Assembly (NCBI GenBank): GCA_002286715.1
Contig: NSJX01000054.1
Coordinates: 1-64,000 of the forward strand
Direction: 5' to 3'
DNA from: Dentipellis sp. KUC8613
Lineage: Eukaryota > Basidiomycota > Agaricomycetes > Russulales > Hericiaceae
DNA length: 64,000 bases
Shown here: positions 45,018 to 55,238 of the stretch, in pieces
Numbering within the stretch: position 1 is the stretch's first letter
How the letters are laid out: each line of letters starts with the position of its first letter
Program-made: the position numbers and the translations under genes
Notes under the pieces: generated by a model
The model's input: only the letters and a program-made list of their open reading frames with translations
What the model was told of the DNA's origin: nothing
The model's database searches: none

Positions 45018-46415
45018 ATGGCAAAGACGACCAAGCTAATCACAGAGCCCGCACCGGGCACCATTGTCAAACCCGTGCACGAGTACGATGACGAGCAACA
45101 ATCCAAAATCACGGCCCTACGCGAGGTAGGCCGCTCATTCCGAAACCCATGTCCTGCGTGCTCACCGCGGCAATACAGTACGCACTTGAACAGCGCCTTC
45201 CTGAATCCGACCCGTACCATGAATGGGAGACCCGCTGGCTTGAAAGGCCGGACACCATCCCGCGCTACATGCGTGCCGCGAAATGGAAGCTTGACGATGG
45301 AAAGAAACGCATCCGCGGGACGCTCGAGTGGAGGAGAGAGTTCAAGCCGGAACTAATTCCGCCAGATGAGGTGCGTGCGTTGTTGCCTGTGTTGTTTGCC
45401 TGTATCTCAAGTTAGCATGAACGATGAATAGGTCAAGATCGAGGCTGAGACGGGTAAGATGTACGTGCATCGTTCGGCAATGACTGTATAGCACGCTGAT
45501 GGGACATTCCGCTGCAGTATCTTGAATGGCTTCGACATCGACGGCCGGCCCATCATCTACATGCGTCCTGGGCGCGAGAATACGCAAACGTCGCCTCGGC
45601 AGCTGCGCCATCTTGTCTGGGTTTTGTGAGTAACGTTCCTCCTATGCACTCAACTGTCAGTAATTAAATGACGCGGGATTTGACAGGGAACGCGCGAAGG
45701 ATCTGATGCCCCCCGGTCAGGAGTCCCTCATGATCATCGTCGACTACCGCAGCTGCACCCTGCGCACCAATCCCTCCATCTCCGTGGCCAGCAAGGTCCT
45801 CACCATCCTCCAACACCACTACGTCGAGACTCTCGGCCGCGCCATCGTCGTCAACCTCCCCATGCTCCTCTCCTTCTTCTACAAAGGCATCTCGCCCTTC
45901 CTCGACCCCGTCACCCGTGACAAGATGCGCTTCAACCCAGACCTCTTCGAGCTCGTTCCCAAGAGTCAGCTTGATAGTGACTTTGGCGGTGACTATGAGT
46001 TCGAGTGGAATCATGAGGAGTACTGGAAGCAGATGGTCGAGTGCGTCGTGTCCTTTTTCGCCAGTGGTTTGTGTGCTGATCCCTGGTGGGCTGGCATAGG
46101 CATTGTGGAATCGCACCGGATGGGACACGGGTTAAGAAGGATGGACAATCTGTACCTGCAGGGGTCAACGAGAAAGCTGCATCCGGAACCGAGAAGGCCG
46201 CGAGTCAGGATGCATCGTCATCCACAGCATCCGAACATAAATCTGCGCCCGAGAGTGGAGCTGAAGCCGTGGAGTCGTCGAAGGGGTAAGTATACCTGTT
46301 AACCCCGGCCCTCAACCTCGTCACTGACACACCTCTCAGCAATGACGACGCCGATCCCGAGAAGCTGGTCCAAGTCACGGAGTCACTTGCCCTTGTCGAC
46401 CCCATTGCTGCATGA
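45018..46415 (+). CDS. Sec14-like CRAL-TRIO lipid-transfer protein
   Basis: Probable phosphatidylinositol/lipid transfer protein, about 350-370 residues in about six exons. The N-terminal CRAL-TRIO-N helices contain RWLERPDTIPRYMRAAKWKLDDGKKRIRGTLEWRREF. The lipid-binding domain shows GFDIDGRPIIYMRPGREN, then LRHLVWVLERAKDLMPPGQESLMIIVDY, SVASKVLTILQHHYVETLGRAIVVNLP, FFYKGISPFLDPVTRDKMRF. The tail after the domain (VNEKAASGTEKAASQDASSS) is Ser/Ala-rich and probably disordered. One donor/acceptor joins MVE to HCGIAPDGTRV. Stop TGA at 46413-46415. It resembles fungal Csr1/Pdr16-class Sec14 homologues; the ligand is not determinable here. Confidence 0.88.
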
Positions 46416-46874
46416 ACCCAGATACCGTCGTCTACGCACCTTGGTTCTCGGGGACTGATATATGTTTCTTGCTATCCCATATATGTATTTGTTGTGCATG
46501 TTCAGCAGCTGTCCATATTTATACCTAGAGACACATTTTTGGAGTCCTTTTTTGCGGTCTAGTGCCCCCTGGCTAGTGTGTAAAGGCCCTGCGGCGCGGG
46601 CGGACCGCTCCGGAGAATGTTTCAATCATGGTCTCGCCGAAATATTCCTGCCACTCTAGACCTTTTCGTGATTGCGCGCGTCATGTCGCTCATGTAGGTT
46701 TTGTATCTCTCTTTCCTTTTACTTCTGCACATCGCAGAAATACTCAGCGTATCCGATAAGGATCTCCTGGAGTACCCTCCACAACTTATGACCGCATAAC
46801 CTCAAACCCTGCAGCAACCGAGTCGACTATATCATACCTCCTCCAACCCTACTCCTCCCCGTGCATCCTCTACC
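46416..46874. other. Intergenic between Sec14-like and malic enzyme genes
   Basis: About 460 bp, AT-richer; 3' UTR and promoter of malic enzyme. No gene recognised. Confidence 0.4.
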
Positions 46875-49063
46875 ATGACCTCTGGATCGCAAACTGTGCA
46901 GAAAGTCGCCATTCGCGGCGATGCGATCCTCACAAGCCCGCGCTGGAACAAGGGCACCGCGTTCACGCCGAAGGAACGCAAAGCCTTCGGCCTCACCGGT
47001 CGTCTACCCCACCGCCTCAACACACTCGAGGAACAGTGCGAGCGAGCGTACGCCCAGCTCCTGGAGCGTCACGCCCCGCTGCGCAAGAACTCGTTCCTGC
47101 AGAGCTTGAAGGACCAGAACTGGGTGCTGTATTACGCGCTGCTCCAGCGGCACCTGCGCGAGCTCGTCCCGATTATCTACACGCCGACGGAGGTGAGTCT
47201 CGCTGAGATATCTGCATATGAGTTCTTATTCACGGCGTGTGGGCAGGCGGACGCGATTGCGAATTATTCGCATCTGTTCCGGAGGAGCGAGGGTCTGTAT
47301 TTGACCTACGAGAACCGCGACTCGATGGAGGAAGACTTCCTGGAGCAGACTAAGGGCAGACATTTGGATCTCATCGTCTGCTCGGACGCAGAGGCAATTC
47401 TGGGCATTGGGGACCAGGGTGTCGGGGTACGCTCACATCTGCTCGTATCGCAGTGTTCGTGCTGACGGACTGCAGGGCATCGGGGTACGACTTTTGCTGT
47501 AACACGGACGCCGGAGCTGACCGTTGCCACTGTACGGACAGATATCGGCGGCCAAATCCGTCATATACACGTGAGCATGTCGTCCCCATGTATTTTCGGT
47601 GAGCCGAGGCTGAATGTCCTTCAGGCTGATCGCAGGCGTCAACCCCGCGAAATCGCTGAGCGTCACGCTGGACGTCGGCACGGACAACGAAGAGCTCCTG
47701 AACGATAACCTCTACGTCGTAAGCTTCTCCGTTCTCCGCATCTTTTGTTTCTCTCAATCTGGACGCAGGGCTGGCCTCACCACCGCGTCCGTGGCGAGGA
47801 ATACGACAAATTCGTCGACCAGTCAGTCGCTCCTATTAGGTGACATGGGCTCCATTAACAATACTATTTACAGGTTTGTGCAACTTGTGCGGAAGCACTT
47901 CCCTCACAGCCTCCTGCACTTCGAGGACTTTGGCGTCACCAACGCTCAACGTCTCCTCGAGCTCTACCGCGACCAGCACTCCATCTTCAACGACGACGTG
48001 TACGCAGCTGCCTTTTCTTTCCAGACCCGCATCCTCACTTCATAGATAGACAGGGCACCGGCGCCGTCACGCTCGCGGCCGTCATGTCCGCCATCGGCGT
48101 CACCAAGTCGCGCCTCGCCGACCAGCGCTTCGTCGTCTACGGCGCCGGCTCCGCCGGGCTCGGCATCGCGCACCAGCTACGCGACGCCCTCGTCCAGCTC
48201 GACGGCGTCCCGCGCGAGGAAGCCAACAAGCGCTTCTACCTCCTCGACAAGCACGGGCTTATCAAGGAGTCCCTCGGCGCCGACGCCATCCGCCCCTCCC
48301 TGGGCGAGTTCGTGCGCCCCGACGCCGAGTGGGCGGACGTGGGCGCCGGCGAGATCGGTCTGCTCGACGTCGTGCGCCACGTGCGCCCGACCGTGCTCAT
48401 CGGGTGCTCGACCCACGCCGGCGCGTTCTCCGAGGAGGTCGTGCGCGAGATGGCGCGCGGCGTCGAGCGCCCGATTATCCTCCCGCTGTCGAACCCGAGC
48501 CGGCTCGTCGAGGTCGACCCGGCTAAGGCGAACGAGTGGACGGAGGGCAAGGCGCTGCTCGCGACAGGGAGCCCGTTCCCGCCTGCCAAGACCCCGAATG
48601 GGAAGGACTACGTGTGCGTACTCGAACCACCATAGATTTCACCTTGATGCTGACGAACAACCCTCCAGCATCGCTGAATGCAACAGTGAGCACGCCTAGT
48701 TTCCTCACGGGGTTCCATAGTACTGACCGCTATCTAATAGACGCGCTGATCTACCCTGGCCTCGGCTTCGGCGCCGTCCTCTCGCAGAGCCGCAAGCTCA
48801 CCGACACCATGATCCTCGCAGGCACACAGCGCCTCGCCGCGCTCTCCCCCGCGCTGAAGGACCCGGACAACGCGCTCCTGCCCGACTTTGAGGACGCGCC
48901 CGACGTGAACTTCGAGGTTGCCGTCGCTGTCGCGGAGCATGCGATCGAGGAGGGCGTCGCGGGGGTGGAGTGGCCGAAGGAAGAGGTCCGGAAGAGGGCG
49001 AGAGAGATGCAGTGGAAACCTGTTTACCCGGAGTACGAGTTTGATCCTAGTGGGGAGGCGTAA
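46875..49063 (+). CDS. Malic enzyme (NAD(P)-dependent malate decarboxylase)
   Basis: Converts malate to pyruvate and CO2 with reduction of NAD(P). About 560 residues in ten exons. Landmarks: FGLTGRLPHRLNTLEEQ, VPIIYTPTEADAIANYSHLFRR with the catalytic Tyr, GLYLTYENRD, LDLIVCSDAEAILGIGDQGVGGIGISAAK (first nucleotide-binding motif), [62 protein letters not shown] (metal Asp), VVYGAGSAGLGIA, STHAGAFSEEVV, PIILPLSNPSRL, ALLATGSPFPP and AECNNALIYPGLGFG. The GVG|GIG|ISA part uses a 9-nt exon (47476-47484) between introns 47427-47475 and 47485-47541. No clear mitochondrial presequence, so a cytosolic form is possible; cofactor choice is not resolved. Confidence 0.93.
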
Positions 49064-50048
49064 AAGGGTAGAAATAGAGAACGAAAAGTTGTTGAATGTA
49101 GCGTAGTGTATTTTGTTGTATGAATCAAGACGTGGAACCGAAGTCTTTCGCTTGCAGAGCGGTGTAATTTATGAACAGTCTGTAACAAGTTCGATTAATT
49201 TCCTTATGACGAGTTGGAGAAAGAAATGCTTGTCGAAGGAAAGCTGTCACATTAGGGAAAGCAAACTTCGTCTTCAAACTCAAGGTCACACATGGATGCG
49301 GAGGAGAAGCACGACGATGGTTTATCCACGGTGCAGCACAAAGCTATATACAAGAACTAACACTAACGAGGCAGGAATCAGAGACACCGAGACCGAGGCA
49401 ACCGAGACGACCGAGACGAGATAAACCGAGACAGACGATACGAGACAGACCGAGACGAGGCAACGGAACACGAGAACGAGACACAAAAAATACAAGATGA
49501 TTAGGCCGCCGCGCGACCAACTTCTGGCGATGCTGCGCCCAGGTTCATTAGTGGTAGCCTAAGGGAGCCGAACCTGGGCGATATGTTGTTTCCTTCGACG
49601 AACTTGCGTTTGGGTCCATAAGCCTAATGGGGCTGGACCTTGTCTGCGATGAGCGTGACCTGATGGTCTTCGCTCGCGAGGAGACGCAAAACTCGGGCTC
49701 ATTGACTGAAGCTTCAAGTGATATTGCGGCCGAGCCCGGCTTGCGCCTCCTGGATGCTCTGAGGGTCTTGTGTTTGATAGGGAGAAACCTCGAGAGACAT
49801 CCGCGACCAGTGACCGAAAGGCGGCAGGACTGGGAGTCCAAGTCGCCTCCGGCGTGGCCGAATTCCTCCTTGGCGGTATCCTGGGCCTAACGGGGGCGGA
49901 ACCGACCTTTCCTCGTCGCATTCCCGCGCTCCCGAAAAGCCCTCTTCCTTCCCCTCCTCCCGGCACGAAACCCACAGAATCACAACATCGTGCCCGCCGC
50001 GTCCATCATCCTCATTCGTACACCACCGGCTCCGGTCCTCGACCGTTT
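49064..50048. other. 3' flanks, low complexity
   Basis: Nearly 1 kb between malic enzyme and the minus-strand membrane protein gene. Open frames at 49560-49975 on both strands have no domain. It could include a 3' extension of the minus-strand gene if the last splice differs from my model. Confidence 0.35.
49380..49485. repeat. Degenerate CGAGAC/ACCGAGAC purine-rich repeat
   Basis: About 100 bp of imperfect tandem units of the type (AC)CGAGAC with small spacers. Low-complexity sequence in the 3' flank of malic enzyme. Confidence 0.7.
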
Positions 50049-52561
50049 TCACGCCTATACAGATTCTTTGATCAGTAATGCCCACATCAAGTACTGAAAG
50101 GACGCATACCAAGCCGGCGGCGGTGGCGCGCAATTGCTGGGCCTCTGCCCTCCTTTGCCGTGCTTCCGCCTCCATCCCTTCGGCACGCGTGATCTCAGCA
50201 GCCTCAGCACCCCTCTTCTTGTCCTCCTCCATTCGCATCTTCATGGCATCCCTCTTGATGCGGCAGTTATCAGCCTCCATACAGAGTTGTCTAGCCTCCT
50301 GCGCTAGTAGCCTGGCGGACTGCCGCGCTTTTCTGGCCTCTTCGTCGAGTGCCTGCGCTTTTTCCTCCAGCGTGGCGGCCTGGGCCTCTAGATCCTCAGC
50401 TGTATCGGCGGCGGGTTGCTGATCAGATTCAGGTGCGGGGGGTAAAGCAGGTTCGTTCACGGCCTCGGGCGCTTCGACCGGCGGGAGCAGCTCGACTGCA
50501 GCGTCTGTAGTCGCCGACTCGGGCTGAGCGTCGGTGGCGGTGGTCGGGAGAACCTCCACTGGGGCCTCGGTGCTGGGAATCTATGGGCATAAATTCAGTG
50601 AGGAGCTAATATAACAGGTGAGTGAGATTCGGCTTACGTCGTCGTTGACGTTGCTTGGAACCGGCGCAGGTGCAGACACAAATGCAGATGCCTGCGTCGA
50701 CTCGGCTGTGGAGTCGGCGGTGGTAACAAGCGGTGCAGCGGGGGCGTGCATGGAATCAGCCAGACCAAGCTCCGGGACTGGGGAAAAGGCCTTGGGTGGT
50801 GCAGCGGACGCTGGTGCGTGCATCGAATCGGCTAGACCGAGACTAGGAACTGGGGAAGAGGCCTTGGGTGGTGCAACAGACGCTGGTGCGTGCATAGAAT
50901 CGGCCAGGCCGAGGCTAGGGACTGGGGAGTGGGGGGCGACAATAGGGATCTTGGGTAAGAGAGACCCGTCAGTATCGAAGGATGAGTCGCAGGAGTAGAA
51001 GGTGCTCACTCTGTGGTCTCCGTAACTCCTAGGCTTGGTTGCTGACGCCTGGGTGTTGCCGGCCTCGGCGGCAGCATGAGACGCCCCTTCCTGAAGCTGG
51101 CGAGCGGGATTCTTGTTGGTCGGCATTGGCGAAGGCAAGTGCTTCCCCCCTTGCACGTTCGGAGGCGCCCTGAACTGCAAGTGCGCATCAGCATGCATCG
51201 AACGTCGCACGGAACAAACGAAGACTCGTCCATCGAAGCGCGACGAGCCCGTTTCCTGCATACCTGTTCCTCGTTTTGCGTCGGCCTAGGAGCTGGATGC
51301 GTGTAGCCATTGTTGTTCCAGATAGTTTGCGCCGGCTGCACATGGCTCGTGCTCCCCTCGGCGGCATAAGCATCGGGCTCACCGAAATACCACTGCCCAC
51401 CTGCCTGGGCGGGCGGCTGCTGACCAGGGCTTGGGTGGAAGTGCACATATGGGGTCTGAGAGGCAATCGATTGCTGATAGTGAGACAGCTGGGGCGAGAA
51501 GTCGCTGGCGGCGTGAGTCACCGCGACGGACGGCGCCTGAGATTGAGCCATCTGCTGAGCGTCTTTCTGGTGTCGGGGAGGTGTGTTCTGTTGCCTTTGA
51601 TGCTGATGCGCGATATATTTCAGTGGCTCCAGGATCTCTTTCGCTAGGTCCTTGATGGCTTTCTTATCGTCGGCTGAGAAGCTCAAGATGTTCGTCACTT
51701 CTGACTTGGAGGCGCCAGACGCGTCGGCGGCGGCCAGGATTTTGAGCATAGATGATATAGATTCCATGGTGACATCCAGCCGCTTCATGTTGCCGTCCAA
51801 GTGCTTCGCGGTTTCGTCAGACTGCTTCGCCTGTGTGTCCAACTGCTTCAGTTCGTCTTGCATGTCAGTTGCTTGGAGGTACATCTGGAGACGCGCGTTC
51901 TCCGTCTGGCCCTGATACATCGCCGTCCCGTCAGCACACGACGTCTGCCTCGCGACGGGGCATGGAGCTTGAAGACTCACGAGATTCTCAGTCAATAGCA
52001 AGAGGTGCTTGTTCCAAGCGTAAAGCTCGGCGGACTGCAGAAACGCGTCAGCACCCGCGCCACCCTGGGCCACACGGCGAAAGAGGGACGTACGACGATA
52101 AGGACGAAGGCGACGACAAAGGCAACCAGGGCCACATCCTTGCGCGACACGACGGCCCAAGCATCGCGGCCCAACTGGGCGGCGAGCGCAGCAAGCCCGA
52201 CGTTCTCGACATCGGCGGCGTTGGCCTGGAGAGAGGCGTAATCGAAGGAAGTGTAGTCGGAGACGGAATTGTTCGCGACGATGATGGTCGGAAGACTGTC
52301 AGAGACGTTCGAGTAGACGGTGGCGGTCGTGGGTGGCGGGGCGAAGACGAGGGTGAGGGCGGGGATGCTGATTTCCTGGCCGGTGCCGTTCGGGCGGGTG
52401 GCGAGGGCGATGTGGACGGGGACGAGGGCTTCCAGAGTCTCGAGGAGGGGGTGCGAAGAGCCGGAGAGGGTGAGCGAGAACTTGAGCGCGACGTACGCGA
52501 TGGGGGGCAGGATGATGCCCCCCAGGACGAAGGTAAAGATTACTAGCGGTAAGACTAGCAT
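50049..52561 (-). CDS. Membrane-anchored coiled-coil protein, uncharacterised
   Basis: About 720-770 residues. Proposed start MLVLPLVIFTFVLGG at 52561, itself a hydrophobic anchor; no earlier ATG in this frame, so an unseen upstream exon is possible. A lumenal/extracellular-looking segment with N-glycosylation sequons (NGT, NVS, NNS) follows, then a second hydrophobic segment VALVAFVVAFVLIV, spliced to SAELYAWNKHLLLLTENL. Next is a heptad-like part (ATDMQDELKQLDTQAKQSDETAKHLDGNMKRLDVTM), a Gln/Pro-rich region, a 24-residue tandem repeat, and a long Ala/Glu-rich coiled coil (LEAQAATLEEKAQALDEEARKARQSAR). The last intron leads to an early stop at 50049-50051. No known family recognised; the 3' end is tentative. 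Confidence 0.55.
50739..50928 (-). repeat. In-frame 72-nt tandem repeat (24-residue unit)
   Basis: About 2.6 copies of a unit starting SPVPSLGLADSMHAPAS within the coiled-coil membrane protein gene. Units differ at a few codons (S/E after SPVP, V/A later). The frame is kept. Confidence 0.85.
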
Positions 52562-55238
52562 GGCGAGAGCTGCTTGCGTAAAAGCAAGTAGGCGTAGAGC
52601 GAGATAGACTGCGAGTTGCTGAATGCGGGTGCCCGGGTAGAGGGGACGATGGTACTCAGCGGTAAAGTGAGGGAGGCGGGGCAGGCATTGTTCTCCTCCT
52701 TTATAGAACTCGAATACAAGGCGGCCCAAGAGAGAAACAAGGCGAAGCAGGGGCCTTGTGCTGTACGGGACGCGGCGCGAGCCAGTGCGCGGGGCGTACC
52801 TCAGATCGGGCCTGCACTCGATTTGTCTGTGGCGAAAAGCCCCACACGTGGTCGCGGTGCACGACAATTGCCTCCTTCCGTCGCCACGGCTATGCTGGAG
52901 CCACGGCCCAGATGATGCAGGGCCGTGCGAGAGACAAAGCCCTCAGCGCCGCCATCAGCCGAGGACCGCACGGGCGCTCGCGTGCCGCAGATATCGCGAT
53001 ATGTGACTTTGTGCTAGATAATAGAGGAATTTGAAATGGGACCCGCGGGCAGCGACTGTCGCGATCGGCGCAGAGCAACACTTGGACCCATATTTGTTCA
53101 TAATAAACTCGGGTTTTGTCTCGGCTTCAAGAAAGGAGGGGGGATCGATTGTCAAGGTTATGCGGGGCTTTGCTGGATTGCAGTCCATACCGACCGGCGC
53201 CTACGTGGGCCTCCGAAGGCCAGACGAAAAAGGGAAAGCTGAAAGACCCTGCGGAGGTAGATGTACGGCATCGCCGTGAACCCTAATATTCACCACAACG
53301 CTAGCAGTCGTGGCGGAGATGCGAGCCACCCGCCACCCCCGTCCACGCGCGGGCCTCGAGGGCGCTCCGCCACCAACACCCCATGAGGAGATGGCTGTGA
53401 GGGCGTAAAGAAGCAAAGGCGTAGCGCAAAGCCCTGCTGAGATGAGAAAGGCGGAAGCGTTGGATAGCGGATAGATCATAGCACGCGCCGTGATGGGATC
53501 CATGCGGGTTCAGAGTCATATCGACCGAAATGGACATGCGAACACAAGAACAATAATGAGACGATGACGACGGGCTTTGTGTCGATCAGGCGCACGTACC
53601 TGCAATCAAGTGCAAGGCGACCGGAAGCACCAGCTGACAAGGTACTCAACGCCTGCATTGTCCCAAAGGGGATGGGGCGGGTTCGGTCAGAAATGGAAGA
53701 AAGGCGCCGGCAAAAATGATGAGACTGGCGCAAGCTAAGGCATTCTACGTCGCAGGACCTGCTAACCACGAGTCCTGCGACGCGTGAGAATTCACCGTGG
53801 GGGTAGAGCGTAGGAAGAATGAAATTCGAGATTCCAGATACATGATGCACACGGTCGCCGTCCAGGGCGATGTGATTGTGACGATAATTGACGGACAATA
53901 TGTGCTGCGACGAGCTACCAGGTTTCGGAGGTTTTAGAAGTAGATCTACGGGAAATCAGAACAAAAAGACGAACCTCGATAATCACGACAATAAAGGCCC
54001 TGGTCTAAGTGACACCAGACGCTCCGCCCGCCCGCAAACACAGCCCTCACATAGCTGTCGTCTGAGCCTGAACACTCTCGCCCTTTCCTACCGCGGGCCC
54101 TCTGGCACCCAAATTGTCCTGACATCCGTATAGCTCCACGTCGTCGCTTTCGCAACCGTGGGCCATAATCAATGGATCGACATGCTAGCCACAGATCGCT
54201 ATACAATCAACTGATGTCGTCCTGTTATTTATGTGAGTCCGCGTGATACTGACTTCGTTGAAGCGGGACGCACCAGCAAGACATCCCGGACGCGTACGTT
54301 GTGTATCATGATAATTCAGGTTAGTGACCGTCGGTGCGGGTCGGATTGTTTGATGTGCAATGCGATGACAAGGTCAGAGCTTGGGACAGCAGACTGCCAT
54401 AGCACCCGTCCAATGACATCTTGTCGACAGGTCATAACACCGTCCGGCCAGGACCTTCCGTCTTTCTCGTACTCGCGATTTGAGTCCGCGGAATGGTGTC
54501 ACTCGTCTGGCGTTAGAGTGTCGATGCTGACACGCTCGCAACGCAGAGAATTCATGGATCCACAAAATCTCGAGAAACCGACGGGACTCTGGACCCAAAA
54601 GCCGCGTCAGCGGGGCTTCAAGACGGCGGCGATCCGAGCCGCAACGTTCGCAGGGGTTCTATAACCGCCATACTAGATGCACCGTTCAGTATAAATTCTT
54701 GGAAAAGTACTCACACGTCTGCACCCGCGCGATGCTGCGGGTTGATCGATAGCGGTGCAAATGTTCTCATCCGCCTACCACCAACCGACAGAGGCTCTGT
54801 AGAGAAAATTGAGTAAATTATATTGAGCAATGTTGAAGACGAAGGGTGTGATCGTAGAGAGAGGAGAAGTGCGGGGATGAGGAGCGCTGGTGAGAACATG
54901 CGTCAGGGGAGCCAGTCCCGCCAGCCACACTCAGCTTCAACCACGCCTTGCCGCGTCTCCTCTGCTTTTTTCCTCCATCCTCTCCTCCTCCTCCCCTTTC
55001 CTCGACGATATACCCGCCCGAGAGCATATAGAGGTACGAGCGCACCGCTCAACTAATCAAATCATTCGTCTCAAATACAGTAACCACTAGTATCCAAACT
55101 CGGCTCTGCACGTTGGCGCGCTCGCCCACGCTCCTTCGTCGCTTCCCTCATATCCCGGCCTGCTCTTTTCCTCCCCCCTCCCCCGCCGTCGGTACATGAC
55201 CGCATAAACCAAGGGACCCAACACCCCGCATAACCACC
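52562..55238. other. Gene-poor 2.7 kb; possible membrane-protein exons on the minus strand
   Basis: No confident gene. On the minus strand about 53280-53900 there are hydrophobic stretches (IYPLSNASAFLISAGLCATPLLLYALTAISS; CASLIIFAGAFLPFLT) in different frames with GT/AG candidates between them. These could be exons of a small membrane protein. A signal-like MFSPALLIPALLLSL occurs at about 54899 going down, without a supported continuation. The stretch 54900-55238 is CT-rich and probably the chitin synthase promoter/leader. Confidence 0.3.

Noticed and set aside
52740..52867. Upstream extension of the membrane coiled-coil protein from 52867
   Set aside because: The frame opens with TTG, not ATG. 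The first ATG in frame is at 52561.
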